This document shows positions 34,200 to 44,041 of a DNA stretch of 64,000 nt, piece by piece; position 1 is the stretch's first letter, and each line of letters begins with the position of its first letter. The notes under the pieces were generated by a model, which worked only from the letters and a program-made list of their open reading frames with translations, was not told where the DNA came from and ran no database searches. The position numbers were made by a program, and so were the translations under genes. This DNA is from JANQHS01 sp965227315 (GTDB lineage: Bacteria > Bacteroidota > Bacteroidia > Cytophagales > CCMP332). Where the stretch lies: contig OZ245737.1 in assembly GCA_965227315.1 (NCBI GenBank), positions 1,612,001-1,676,000 on the forward strand. The letters are read 5' to 3'.

Positions 34200-35594
34200 C
34201 TACCAGCCTTTCACCTTCAGAAACTTGTAGATATCATCTTCACCCATGGCCCTGGCATAGGCAGAAGGTTTGTATTTTCCTGCAGCAAAGCAGCCATTGG
34301 CAGGCTCAGTTACCGGTACCTCCATGATGGTGGGAGGTCTTCCAAGTTTGCTTTGGTTTACGTACCACCTCACCATTTCAATATTGCCATTATCTATGGC
34401 GAAGTAAAGTGCATTTTTCTTCTTGACATCCATCAAACAATCCTTCTGAGGAGAAAACGCCTTTCCTTCTGCTCCTGGGGTATAGCCTGCCCCCTTTTTA
34501 ACAAAGTATTTGACCAGATCCATTTGATCATACATGGTCGAGATCATCAACGGGGTCATGCCGGTCAGTTTTTGGCCGGTTTGCTTATCCTCTTCAACAG
34601 ACTCAGCTGAAATATCCACACCCTGGCTGACCAGATAATCCATGAGTTCAACATTCCCCGATTTGAGGGCCATAACCAGGGGAGTTCCATAGACCGGATC
34701 CGGTATGCTCATATCCGCACCATTATCCACCAGCGCTTTCATCATAGTGGGTTTAATCCCGAATTCACCGTTGATGGTTTGATGCAAGGCTGTTTGCCCG
34801 CGAGCATTAGTGGCATTTACATCAATTCCCGCAGCAACGAGCGCTTTGATAACATCTGCTTCAGAGGAATTCCGGTCCGCCGGAAGACTAGCCAGCCAAT
34901 CCGGGGTTTTATACCCAAGTCCTTCGAGGGACCCTACTTCGCCAGCCAACAGTTCATTTCTTTGCTCGGGTGGCATCCCAAACATGACAAATGTATTGAT
35001 CAGGGTACCCTGGCCATAATTGTCTTTTGGTTGCTTATGGGCACCCTTGGCGAAAAGCATATCGATGCAGGGAGCACAATTGGTTTGCCTTACCGTCACA
35101 TCCATGGCTTTAGCATCAACCAATGATGGTTGCATAGTCTCAAGCATTCTGTTCCATTGAGCGATGTTGCCTTTGTTCGCCGCAAAGCCCTTGGCTTCCT
35201 CGGCGGCGATCTTTGCCCTGATCTCGGCTCCCGGATCGTATTTGATCTTGCCGATCTTATTGGGATCAGCCCCCCCATCAAGAAGGATTTTGATAACATC
35301 TGTGGAATAATGACTACATGCCAAAATCAGTGGCGGAGAAGTTCCTGCGTTCGGGTCGGCTCCATGTTCCAACAGGTAACTGGTGATCTCAGGCCAGAAA
35401 AAGGCATGATTCAATGCCATATTACCGTCTTCATCCGTAGCCTTTATATCAGCACCATTGGTCACCGCGGTTTTTACCCCTTCCATATCACCTTTTTTTG
35501 TAGCGACGATCAGATCGCTATCGGGATTTGCATAAATGAGAGACAGGGATAAGCAGCAAAATGGGATAAGTAGTAGAAGTGCCTTTCTTTTCAT
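34200..35594 (-). CDS. Exported ankyrin-repeat protein
   Basis: 464 residues. A signal peptide (MKRKALLLLIPFCCLSLSLI) is followed by about eight ankyrin repeats. Clear units are GDMEGVKTAVTNGADIKATD, YLLEHGADPNAG, VIKILLDGGADPNKIG, VIKALVAAGIDVNATN, MMKALVDNGADMSIPD, LMDYLVSQGVDIS and LVKYFVKKGAGYT. A central insertion (about 140-205) with C-x-x-C (NCAPCIDMLFAKGAHK) and a C-terminal tail with PANGCFAAGKYKPSAYA separate it from a plain array. Exported ankyrin proteins usually bind partners in the periplasm. It is divergent from the ybjQ-type gene. Confidence 0.9.
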   Translation of the reverse strand: MKRKALLLLIPFCCLSLSLIYANPDSDLIVATKKGDMEGVKTAVTNGADIKATDEDGNMALNHAFFWPEITSYLLEHGADPNAGTSPPLILACSHYSTDVIKILLDGGADPNKIGKIKYDPGAEIRAKIAAEEAKGFAANKGNIAQWNRMLETMQPSLVDAKAMDVTVRQTNCAPCIDMLFAKGAHKQPKDNYGQGTLINTFVMFGMPPEQRNELLAGEVGSLEGLGYKTPDWLASLPADRNSSEADVIKALVAAGIDVNATNARGQTALHQTINGEFGIKPTMMKALVDNGADMSIPDPVYGTPLVMALKSGNVELMDYLVSQGVDISAESVEEDKQTGQKLTGMTPLMISTMYDQMDLVKYFVKKGAGYTPGAEGKAFSPQKDCLMDVKKKNALYFAIDNGNIEMVRWYVNQSKLGRPPTIMEVPVTEPANGCFAAGKYKPSAYARAMGEDDIYKFLKVKGW

Positions 35595-35701
35595 GAGTAA
35601 AATTCTTTAATGAGGCCAAACAAACGACCGCGAATTCATCTTTCAAAGTTTAAAATTTAGAAATTTATGCCTTAGAGCAATGGAAATAAAAAAATAAGAT
35701 C

Positions 35702-36022
35702 ATGATACTTACAACCACTCCGACCATCGAGGGAAGAACAATCAAGGAATATAAGGGACTGGTTTCCGGTGAGACCATCATCGGAGCGAACCTGGTAAAA
35801 GACCTTTTTGCGTCCATCACCGACATTGTTGGAGGAAGGGCTTCTTCCTATGAAGGAGTTTTGAGAGAGGCAAAATCAACGGCCTTGCAGGAATTATCGG
35901 CTAATGCCCAGTCGATGGGTGCAAACGCGGTCATTGGCATCGATCTCGACTATGAGACATTAGGAAGTTCTCAGGGAATGCTTATGGTGGCAGCAAGCGG
36001 CACCGCAGTGGTGCTTGAGTGA
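35702..36022 (+). CDS. YbjQ/UPF0145 family protein
   Basis: 106-residue cytosolic protein of the YbjQ (UPF0145) family, small proteins forming pentamers and sometimes labelled heavy-metal binding. Conserved elements are LTTTPTIEGRTIKEYKGLVS, then GANLVKDLFASITDIVGGRA, SYEGVLREAK and ANAVIGIDLDYETLG. Length is normal. The stop TGA at 36020-36022 overlaps a GTG at 36019 that can open the methyltransferase gene, so the two are coupled. No metal ligand cluster (Cys or His) is visible. Confidence 0.93.
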   Translation: MILTTTPTIEGRTIKEYKGLVSGETIIGANLVKDLFASITDIVGGRASSYEGVLREAKSTALQELSANAQSMGANAVIGIDLDYETLGSSQGMLMVAASGTAVVLE

Positions 36023-36669
36023 AAATGGCCTGTCAACATTGCTGCGATGCAGATCAGTTCTTTGATGGCAAGGTAGCGGAAAAAGATCTGAGGAAGTATC
36101 AAAAAAAAGGAGCAAAAGGCGCTACAAGAAAGCTTATTCAGACACTTTCCCAATTCGACAGGAAGGGAAAATCACTTCTTGATATTGGCGGTGGGATCGG
36201 TGCTATTCAATGGGATCATTTAAAAAACGGAGGGGGCAGGACCTCTGATGTAGATGCATCCGCAGCTTATCTAAAAACAGCTGAGAAATATTCCAAATCG
36301 AAGGGTTGGGAAGGGCATACCACATTTCTTCAGGGAGATTTTGTTGATCAGGAGTCAAACCCTGGAAGGCATGATTTCGTTACTCTTGACAAGGTAGTTT
36401 GTTGCTATCCGGATTTTGAAAAGCTGCTGACCAAAAGTTTGGAGCATTGTGGACAAGTGATCGCATTAAGTTTTCCGAGAGGAGGTCCGATCGCCAGGCT
36501 TCTAAACCTTACGGCCATAGCCTGGATGAGAATTAAAGGAAGTTCTTTTCGCCCCTATATACACCCTAAAAAAGAAATGGAAATGCTGATATTAAGCCAT
36601 GGATTCTCCAAATTATCGGAGACAAGCTCCTTCCCATGGATCATTCAGGCCTACGCGAGAGAGAATTGA
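36019..36669 (+). CDS. Class I SAM-dependent methyltransferase
   Basis: 216 residues from GTG at 36019, or 214 from ATG 36025. A Cys-rich start (CQHCCDADQFF) precedes the SAM-binding core: LLDIGGGIGAIQWDHL (motif I, about 54-69), SDVDASAAYLKTAEKY (motif II, about 76-91), LQGDFVDQ, and TLDKVVCCYPDFEKLL (motif IV-like). The C-terminal PRGGPIARLLNLTAIAWMRI is hydrophobic. The architecture resembles magnesium-protoporphyrin-type O-methyltransferases, but the substrate is not identifiable. It is coupled to the YbjQ-family gene and lies 40 bases upstream of the giant repeat protein start. Confidence 0.87.
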   Translation: MKMACQHCCDADQFFDGKVAEKDLRKYQKKGAKGATRKLIQTLSQFDRKGKSLLDIGGGIGAIQWDHLKNGGGRTSDVDASAAYLKTAEKYSKSKGWEGHTTFLQGDFVDQESNPGRHDFVTLDKVVCCYPDFEKLLTKSLEHCGQVIALSFPRGGPIARLLNLTAIAWMRIKGSSFRPYIHPKKEMEMLILSHGFSKLSETSSFPWIIQAYAREN

Positions 36670-36709
36670 AGCTTTTCCTAACTATTCCGCTGCCAAAGTA
36701 TCTCTGACA

Positions 36710-39700
36710 ATGAATAGATTTGCAAAAAAATTGAAGCATACGTTGAAGCCCAAAACTTTCCTCAAGGCAATCCTGGCTTTAATGCTCTTGGGACGCGGCC
36801 CGGTTTTGGGCCAGTGTGAACTGACCATTTCGCCTTCGGCTCCTGACCCTGGCTGTCTGTACGCAGTAGAAAATGTAGTCTGGACTGACCTCGTAAATAA
36901 CACCGCCGATGCCAATACCCTCCAAAAGGTTTCGGGTGGGAATTCCTGGAACGGGGGCGCTGCTTCCACCAATGCCGTGGATTCATTTGGGTATCTGGAA
37001 TTCATTGTCACGGAAACCAATACCGCCAGGATGATCGGTCTGAGCAACGTAAATACCAATGCCGATTACACCACAATTGAATTCTCAATTTACCTCAGGA
37101 CTAACGCGCAATTCGAGGTTCGGGAGTCGGGATCAAATCGTGGGAACTTTGGGAGCTACTCGGTCTCGGACACCTTTAGGATCTACACCAACGGTACCGA
37201 GGTCACCTATTATCAAAACGGGGATCTGGTATATCGAAGCTCGGTAAGCCCAAGCATGCCTCTGATCGGTGATGTTTCTATCTACACGGTGAATGGTACT
37301 GTTGGAGCCACAACCATTGCAAACGGAACCGATGGGAATTTGAGCGCAACGACCTCATCCGGTGCAGGAACCGGGCCGGTGTACCAATGGCAGCTCAACG
37401 GAGCCAATGTCGGAGCGAATTCCCCAAACTACTCAAATACGTTTTCTGACGGTGACAGCATTAGATGTATTCTAACCCCCGGAGCTTCGGGTTGCGGAGT
37501 CGGCAATGATACCTCCAATTATATTGTTATTCGGGAAATAACATCGCTTAACCTGTTCTCGGATCTCTATCTGAGCCCGGTCAACCAAAACCCTTCCTGC
37601 ATATTAAGCAATGCACCGGTTACATGGACTGACTTTGTCAATACCTCATACAAAAATGATACGATCCGGAAAATCCAATCCGGGGGATCATGGAATGGCG
37701 GGGCGGCTTCCTATGATTCGGTTTTTAATAACGGATACTTTGAGTTTCTTGTCAATGAAACCAATACCGCCAGGATGATCGGCCTTTCCTCAACCAATAC
37801 CGATGCCAATTATACAACCATCCAATTTGCCATCTACCTAAGAGGCGACGGCACCTTCGAGATTCGCGAGTCCGGAACCAACAGAGGAAATATGGGTGCA
37901 TATGCCTCTGGGGATACCATGCGGATCGCCATCGAAGAAAATGACATCAAATACTATCAAAATAGCTCGCTTGTCTACATCAGCGGTGTTAATCCTGCTC
38001 CACCCCTGATCTCCGATATATCCATCAATACTTTGGGAGGAACAGTGGTTAATGCAAGGATATTCAATGGGACAGGGGGCGCATTCAATGCTATCGGAAC
38101 AAATATTGGTTCTAACCCTTCATATCAATGGTATTTGAATGGGGGAATGGTCGGATCGAATTCGCCGACCTATACAAATGCAACCCTGGTAAATGGAGAC
38201 AACCTGCGATGTGAAGTGACACCTGACCTTGGTGGTTGTACAGGCATTTCCTACTCATCCAGAACTACGGTTATTCAGACGGAAACAAATACAAACCTCG
38301 ATACATTTTTTGTCTTTAATCAAGCCAGTTCATCGGCATGTCAATACGCAACCGAGCCGATTTCCTGGACGAGCCTTGTGAATCTGGATGCTACAGGCAA
38401 TAATCTGGAGAAGATCCAGAACGGCGGAAGCTGGAACGGAGGAGCTGCATCTTTGAACACAGTCTCACAAAATGGCTTCCTCGAGTTCTCTACCTCCGAG
38501 AGCAACACAGCCAAAATGATCGGGCTCTCCTCAACCAATACCGATGCCAACTATACATCCATCGAGTTTGCCATCTACCTGAGAACTGACGGGACCATGG
38601 AAGTCAGAGAATCCGGAACCAACAGAGGAAATATGGGAGCCTATGCCGCCAATGATACCTTCCGGGTGGCTGTCGAAGAAGGAGTCGTCAGGTACTATAA
38701 AAACGATACGCTGCTTTATATCTCAGGGGTCAGCCCCTCACTTCCGCTCATCGCCGATGCCTCCCTGTACACCCTGGGGGCCACCGTGACCGATGCCGTG
38801 ATTATCAATGGCAATACAGGAAACTTTACCGCTTATGCGATCGGGGCGGGGAGCAATCCAAGCTATCAATGGTACTTAAACGGTGTGGCAGTCGGAACCA
38901 ATGATTCAACGTATACGAATACTACACTTAGCTCCGGAGATTCGGTCTATTGTGAAATTACTCCGGATCTATCGGGATGCGTGGCGGTTTCATATACTTC
39001 TTTACCGGTTTTCATCTCCGATATCCCAACACCAACCTTTGGCGACTTCTTCACCTTCAATGAGGCTTCCTCTTCGGCCTGCCAGTATGCTACCGAGCTG
39101 GTCACATGGACCGATCTGCTCAACAATGAAGCCATGGGCAACAACCTGGAGAAGATCCAGAACGGCGGAAGCTGGAACGGCGGGGCTGCATCGTTGAACA
39201 CAGTCTCACAAAATGGCTTCCTGGAGTTCTCTACCTCTGAGAACAACACGGCCAAGATGATCGGGCTTTCCTCAACCAATACCGATGCCGACTATACAAC
39301 CATACGGTTTGCCATCTACCTCAGAACTGATGGGACCATGGAAGTCAGAGAATCCGGAACCAACAGAGGAAATATGGGTGCATATGCCGCCAATGATACC
39401 TTCCGGGTAGCTGTCGAAGAAGGGGTTGTCAAATATTATCGCAACGGCGACCTCCTCTATATCTCAGGAGGCAGCCCCTCACTTCCACTCATCGCCGATG
39501 CCTCCCTGTACACCCTGGGGGCTACAGTGACCAATGCCGTGATTATCAATGGCAATACAGGAAACTTTACAACGAGGGCTAAAAATGCCGGATCCAATCC
39601 AACCTATCAGTGGTTCCTTAATGGAGCTCCTGTTGGGATCAATGATTCAACCTATACCAATACCTCGCTTTCAGCCGGGGATACTGTCACCTGTACCGTC

Positions 39701-42700
39701 ACCCCTGACCTGGGAGGCTGTGGAGTAGCAAACAGCTATACAACCCTGCCCGTCATCATCTCTGACATCCCAACACCAACCTTCGGGGATTTCTTCACCT
39801 TCAATGAGGCTTCCTCATCTGCCTGTCAGTATGCTACCGAGCTGGTCACCTGGACCGATCTGCTCAACAATGAGGCTATGGGCAACAACCTGGAGAAGAT
39901 ACAGAACGGCGGAAGCTGGAACGGCGGAGCCGCATCTTTGAACACAGTCTCGCAAAATGGCTTCCTGGAGTTCTCTACCTCCGAGAGCAACACAGCCAAA
40001 ATGATCGGGCTCTCCTCAACCAATACCGATGCCAACTATACATCCATCGAGTTTGCCATCTACCTGAGAACTGACGGGACCATGGAAGTCAGAGAATCCG
40101 GAACCAACAGAGGAAATATGGGAGCCTATGCCGCCAATGATACCTTCCGGGTGGCTGTCGAAGAAGGAGTCGTCAGGTACTATAAAAACGATACGCTGCT
40201 TTATATCTCAGGGGTCAGCCCCTCACTTCCGCTCATCGCCGATGCCTCCCTGTACACCCTGGGGGCCACCGTGACCGATGCCGTGATTATCAATGGCAAT
40301 ACAGGAAACTTTACCACCCTGGCAACCAATGCCGGGTCTAACCCAACCTATCAGTGGTTCCTTAATGGAGCTCCCGTAGGGATCAATGATTCAACCTATA
40401 CCAATACCTCGCTTTCAGCCGGGGATACCGTCACCTGTACCGTCACCCCTGACCTGGGAGGCTGTGGAGTAGCAAACAGCTATACAACCCTGCCTGTCAT
40501 CATCTCTGATATCCCAACACCAACCTTTGGCGACTTCTTCACCTTCAATGAGGCTTCCTCTTCGGCCTGCCAGTATGCTACCGAGCTGGTCACATGGACC
40601 GATCTGCTCAACAATGAAGCCATGGGCAACAACCTGGAGAAGATCCAGAACGGCGGAAGCTGGAACGGCGGGGCTGCATCGTTGAACACAGTCTCACAAA
40701 ATGGCTTCCTGGAGTTCTCTACCTCTGAGAACAACACGGCCAAGATGATCGGGCTTTCCTCAACCAATACCGATGCCGACTATACAACCATACGGTTTGC
40801 CATCTACCTCAGAACTGATGGGACCATGGAAGTCAGAGAATCCGGAACCAACAGAGGAAATATGGGTGCATATGCCGCCAATGATACCTTCCGGGTAGCT
40901 GTCGAAGAAGGGGTTGTCAAATATTATCGCAACGGCGACCTCCTCTATATCTCAGGAGGCAGCCCCTCACTTCCACTCATCGCCGATGCCTCCCTGTACA
41001 CCCTGGGGGCTACAGTGACCAATGCCGTGATTATCAATGGCAATACAGGAAACTTTACAACGAGGGCTAAAAATGCCGGATCCAATCCAACCTATCAGTG
41101 GTTCCTTAATGGAGCTCCTGTTGGGATCAATGATTCAACCTATACCAATACCTCGCTTTCAGCCGGGGATACTGTCACCTGTACCGTCACCCCTGACCTG
41201 GGAGGCTGTGGAGTAGCAAACAGCTATACAACCCTGCCCGTCATCATCTCTGACATCCCAACACCAACCTTCGGGGATTTCTTCACCTTCAATGAGGCTT
41301 CCTCATCTGCCTGTCAGTATGCTACCGAGCTGGTCACCTGGACCGATCTGCTCAACAATGAGGCTATGGGCAACAACCTGGAGAAGATACAGAACGGCGG
41401 AAGCTGGAACGGCGGAGCCGCATCTTTGAACACAGTCTCGCAAAATGGCTTCCTGGAGTTCTCTACCTCCGAGAGCAACACAGCCAAAATGATCGGGCTC
41501 TCCTCAACCAATACCGATGCCAACTATACATCCATCGAGTTTGCCATCTACCTGAGAACTGACGGGACCATGGAAGTCAGAGAATCCGGAACCAACAGAG
41601 GAAATATGGGAGCCTATGCCGCCAATGATACCTTCCGGGTGGCTGTCGAAGAAGGAGTTGTCAAATATTATCGCAACGGCGACCTCCTCTATATCTCAGG
41701 AGGCAGCCCCTCACTTCCGCTCATCGCCGATGCCTCCCTGTACACCCTGGGGGCCACCGTGACCGATGCCGTGATTATCAATGGCAATACAGGAAACTTT
41801 ACCACCCTGGCAACCAATGCCGGGTCTAACCCAACCTATCAGTGGTTCCTTAATGGAGCTCCCGTAGGGATCAATGATTCAACCTATACCAATACCTCGC
41901 TTTCAGCCGGGGATACCGTCACCTGTACCGTCACCCCTGACCTGGGAGGCTGTGGAGTAGCAAACAGCTATACAACCCTGCCTGTCATCATCTCTGATAT
42001 CCCAACACCAACCTTTGGCGACTTCTTCACCTTCAATGAGGCTTCCTCTTCGGCCTGCCAGTATGCTACCGAGCTGGTCACATGGACCGATCTGCTCAAC
42101 AATGAAGCCATGGGCAACAACCTGGAGAAGATCCAGAACGGCGGAAGCTGGAACGGCGGGGCTGCATCGTTGAACACAGTTTCGCAAAATGGCTTCCTGG
42201 AGTTCTCTACCTCTGAGAGCAATACGGCCAAGATGATCGGGCTGTCTTCCAGCAACACCAACTCAAACTTCAACACCATTCAGTTCGCCATCTATCTCAG
42301 AACTGACAGTACCATGGAGGTCCGTGAATCCGGAAACAACAGGGGAAACATGGGCCGTTATCTGGCAAACGATACCTTCAAGGTGGCCGTGGAAGATGGT
42401 GAAGTAAGGTATTATAAAAACGATACACTCTTATATATCTCCGCGGTGAGCCCTTCACTCCCGCTCATCGTTGATGTCTCCCTATATACTTTAGGATCTA
42501 CAGTTAAAGATGCCCGGATCTCGAATGGCAATACCGGGAACTTCACAACAAGGGCTAAAAATGCCGGATCCAACCCCACGTTCCAGTGGTTTTTGAATGG
42601 CCTGGCCGTAGGGACAAATGATTCGACATATACCAATGCTTCCCTGTCACCGGGAGATGCGATCACTTGCACGGTGACACCGGACCTTGGCGGCTGTGGA

Positions 42701-44041
42701 GTGGCAAACAGCTATACCACCTTGCCAGTTATTTTGTCGGATTATGAGGAACTGTTGTTTGGAGAAATTGTGAATTCCAACCAACCCGATCCGCCAGGGG
42801 ATCTAAATGCAGTTGAGGAAGCGGCGTTCACAGATCTGGTCAATTTGGAAGTCGAAGGAAATAATTTGCAAAAAATTCAATCCGGTGGAAGTTGGAATGG
42901 AGGTGGTGCTACTTTGAATACAATTGAGAATGAGGGACTGATCCAAACAATAGTATCCGAAACCAATACCGCCAGGTATTTTGGGATCAGCAGTTCCAAT
43001 TCATCTTCAAACAATTCGAGCATCGATTTTGCCATCTATCTGAGATCAGATGCCACGATGGAGATCAGGGAATCAGGATCCAACCGGGGAAATGTTGGGG
43101 CCTATGTAAGCGGAGATACGCTGAAAGTGGCCATCGTAAACAATCAGGTGGTTTACTACCGCAATCAAACTCTGCTGTACACCTCGGCGCTATCTCCAGC
43201 CGCAACGATGATCGGGGATTTTTCAATAAACACACTCGGAGGTACATTGAACGACATCAGCGTGGTTCATTATGCTTCCGGAACCTTTACCCTGACCGCG
43301 CTGAACATGGGCGCAAATCCCACTTTCCAATGGCGATTAAATGGCGGAAATGTTGGAACCAACGATACTTTTTATGTCAATACCGGGGTTAATGTCGGCG
43401 ATGTTATCACCTGCATAGTTACACCTGACCTTGGTGGAGGCTGCTCTTCCTCAAATGCTTTTGTTTCCAACCCTGTGTACATCACCGGACTAACCGCACC
43501 ACTTCCAATTGATCTTCTTCGATTTGATCATCGAGTGGTCGATGGAAGGGTGTACTTTGAATGGGAAACGGAATCCGAGATCAGGTTCAAACAGTTCAAA
43601 CTTCAGAGGTCCAGGGATGGAATCGGTTTTGAAACCATAGAAACAATTATGGCCGAAGGAAATGAATTTGAGGGAAGTGTATATCAGGCTGTAGATCAAA
43701 ATCCATATTCCGGAATCGCTTATTACCGCCTGCTCCTTGAAGACCTTGATGGTTCAGTGGGGTATTCCGATCTGAAAATCGTGGAAATCAACTTGGCAGA
43801 TGCTGAGATCAGTATTTTTCCAAACCCCAATACCGGTGAGTTCTACATCGGTTTCGCAGGGGGTTTGAATATTTCGGAAATTGAAGTCTACGATCCAAGG
43901 GGACGCAAAGTCCATTTTATGGAGGCCAGGGATCCAAATGGGATTAGAGTCAAGATCACGGGTAGCGATACCGGCCTGTTCATTGTCAAGATCAAAACGG
44001 AATCCGATCAATACCTGAGGAAGGTCTTAATTGTGGATTGA
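36710..44041 (+). CDS. 2443-residue SPRY-like/Ig-like repeat protein with T9SS domain
   Basis: ATG at 36710 gives a signal peptide (LKAILALMLLGRGPVLGQ). The open frame extends 111 bases further upstream into the methyltransferase gene, but that part is not signal-like. Residues about 35-2260 are nine units of about 248 residues. Each begins with a SPRY/lectin-like domain (GGSWNGGAASLNTV; NTAKMIGLSSTNTDANYT; MEVRESGTNRGNMGAY; VVKYYRNGDLLYISG), then an Ig-like domain (NPTYQWFLNGAPVG, AGDTVTCTVTPDLGGCG). A final module (about 2265-2350) and a type A T9SS sorting domain (SIFPNPNTGEFYIGF; GLFIVKIKTESD) complete it. Expected to be a cell-surface adhesin-like fibre. Its stop TGA abuts the stop of the convergent phosphoesterase gene with no intervening base. 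Confidence 0.9.
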   Translation: MNRFAKKLKHTLKPKTFLKAILALMLLGRGPVLGQCELTISPSAPDPGCLYAVENVVWTDLVNNTADANTLQKVSGGNSWNGGAASTNAVDSFGYLEFIVTETNTARMIGLSNVNTNADYTTIEFSIYLRTNAQFEVRESGSNRGNFGSYSVSDTFRIYTNGTEVTYYQNGDLVYRSSVSPSMPLIGDVSIYTVNGTVGATTIANGTDGNLSATTSSGAGTGPVYQWQLNGANVGANSPNYSNTFSDGDSIRCILTPGASGCGVGNDTSNYIVIREITSLNLFSDLYLSPVNQNPSCILSNAPVTWTDFVNTSYKNDTIRKIQSGGSWNGGAASYDSVFNNGYFEFLVNETNTARMIGLSSTNTDANYTTIQFAIYLRGDGTFEIRESGTNRGNMGAYASGDTMRIAIEENDIKYYQNSSLVYISGVNPAPPLISDISINTLGGTVVNARIFNGTGGAFNAIGTNIGSNPSYQWYLNGGMVGSNSPTYTNATLVNGDNLRCEVTPDLGGCTGISYSSRTTVIQTETNTNLDTFFVFNQASSSACQYATEPISWTSLVNLDATGNNLEKIQNGGSWNGGAASLNTVSQNGFLEFSTSESNTAKMIGLSSTNTDANYTSIEFAIYLRTDGTMEVRESGTNRGNMGAYAANDTFRVAVEEGVVRYYKNDTLLYISGVSPSLPLIADASLYTLGATVTDAVIINGNTGNFTAYAIGAGSNPSYQWYLNGVAVGTNDSTYTNTTLSSGDSVYCEITPDLSGCVAVSYTSLPVFISDIPTPTFGDFFTFNEASSSACQYATELVTWTDLLNNEAMGNNLEKIQNGGSWNGGAASLNTVSQNGFLEFSTSENNTAKMIGLSSTNTDADYTTIRFAIYLRTDGTMEVRESGTNRGNMGAYAANDTFRVAVEEGVVKYYRNGDLLYISGGSPSLPLIADASLYTLGATVTNAVIINGNTGNFTTRAKNAGSNPTYQWFLNGAPVGINDSTYTNTSLSAGDTVTCTVTPDLGGCGVANSYTTLPVIISDIPTPTFGDFFTFNEASSSACQYATELVTWTDLLNNEAMGNNLEKIQNGGSWNGGAASLNTVSQNGFLEFSTSESNTAKMIGLSSTNTDANYTSIEFAIYLRTDGTMEVRESGTNRGNMGAYAANDTFRVAVEEGVVRYYKNDTLLYISGVSPSLPLIADASLYTLGATVTDAVIINGNTGNFTTLATNAGSNPTYQWFLNGAPVGINDSTYTNTSLSAGDTVTCTVTPDLGGCGVANSYTTLPVIISDIPTPTFGDFFTFNEASSSACQYATELVTWTDLLNNEAMGNNLEKIQNGGSWNGGAASLNTVSQNGFLEFSTSENNTAKMIGLSSTNTDADYTTIRFAIYLRTDGTMEVRESGTNRGNMGAYAANDTFRVAVEEGVVKYYRNGDLLYISGGSPSLPLIADASLYTLGATVTNAVIINGNTGNFTTRAKNAGSNPTYQWFLNGAPVGINDSTYTNTSLSAGDTVTCTVTPDLGGCGVANSYTTLPVIISDIPTPTFGDFFTFNEASSSACQYATELVTWTDLLNNEAMGNNLEKIQNGGSWNGGAASLNTVSQNGFLEFSTSESNTAKMIGLSSTNTDANYTSIEFAIYLRTDGTMEVRESGTNRGNMGAYAANDTFRVAVEEGVVKYYRNGDLLYISGGSPSLPLIADASLYTLGATVTDAVIINGNTGNFTTLATNAGSNPTYQWFLNGAPVGINDSTYTNTSLSAGDTVTCTVTPDLGGCGVANSYTTLPVIISDIPTPTFGDFFTFNEASSSACQYATELVTWTDLLNNEAMGNNLEKIQNGGSWNGGAASLNTVSQNGFLEFSTSESNTAKMIGLSSSNTNSNFNTIQFAIYLRTDSTMEVRESGNNRGNMGRYLANDTFKVAVEDGEVRYYKNDTLLYISAVSPSLPLIVDVSLYTLGSTVKDARISNGNTGNFTTRAKNAGSNPTFQWFLNGLAVGTNDSTYTNASLSPGDAITCTVTPDLGGCGVANSYTTLPVILSDYEELLFGEIVNSNQPDPPGDLNAVEEAAFTDLVNLEVEGNNLQKIQSGGSWNGGGATLNTIENEGLIQTIVSETNTARYFGISSSNSSSNNSSIDFAIYLRSDATMEIRESGSNRGNVGAYVSGDTLKVAIVNNQVVYYRNQTLLYTSALSPAATMIGDFSINTLGGTLNDISVVHYASGTFTLTALNMGANPTFQWRLNGGNVGTNDTFYVNTGVNVGDVITCIVTPDLGGGCSSSNAFVSNPVYITGLTAPLPIDLLRFDHRVVDGRVYFEWETESEIRFKQFKLQRSRDGIGFETIETIMAEGNEFEGSVYQAVDQNPYSGIAYYRLLLEDLDGSVGYSDLKIVEINLADAEISIFPNPNTGEFYIGFAGGLNISEIEVYDPRGRKVHFMEARDPNGIRVKITGSDTGLFIVKIKTESDQYLRKVLIVD
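36812..43488 (+). repeat. Nine coding units of about 744 bp with 1488-bp higher-order repeat
   Basis: Units start near 36812, 37536, 38277, 39021, 39765, 40509, 41253, 41997 and 42741; units 3-8 are exactly 744 bases. Units 4 plus 5 (39021-40508) and 6 plus 7 (40509-41996) form a 1488-base direct duplication: by eye unit 6 is identical to unit 4 throughout, and unit 7 to unit 5 except for a short tract. Units 1, 2 and 9 are the divergent outer members. Confidence 0.9.

Noticed and set aside
38341..42279. Series of near-identical minus-strand frames of 69-110 codons
   Set aside because: Produced by the tandem coding repeats on the opposite strand, not separate genes.
36812..43488. Regularly spaced repeats considered as a CRISPR-like or satellite array
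   Set aside because: Period of 744 bases and continuous reading frame show protein-domain repeats.
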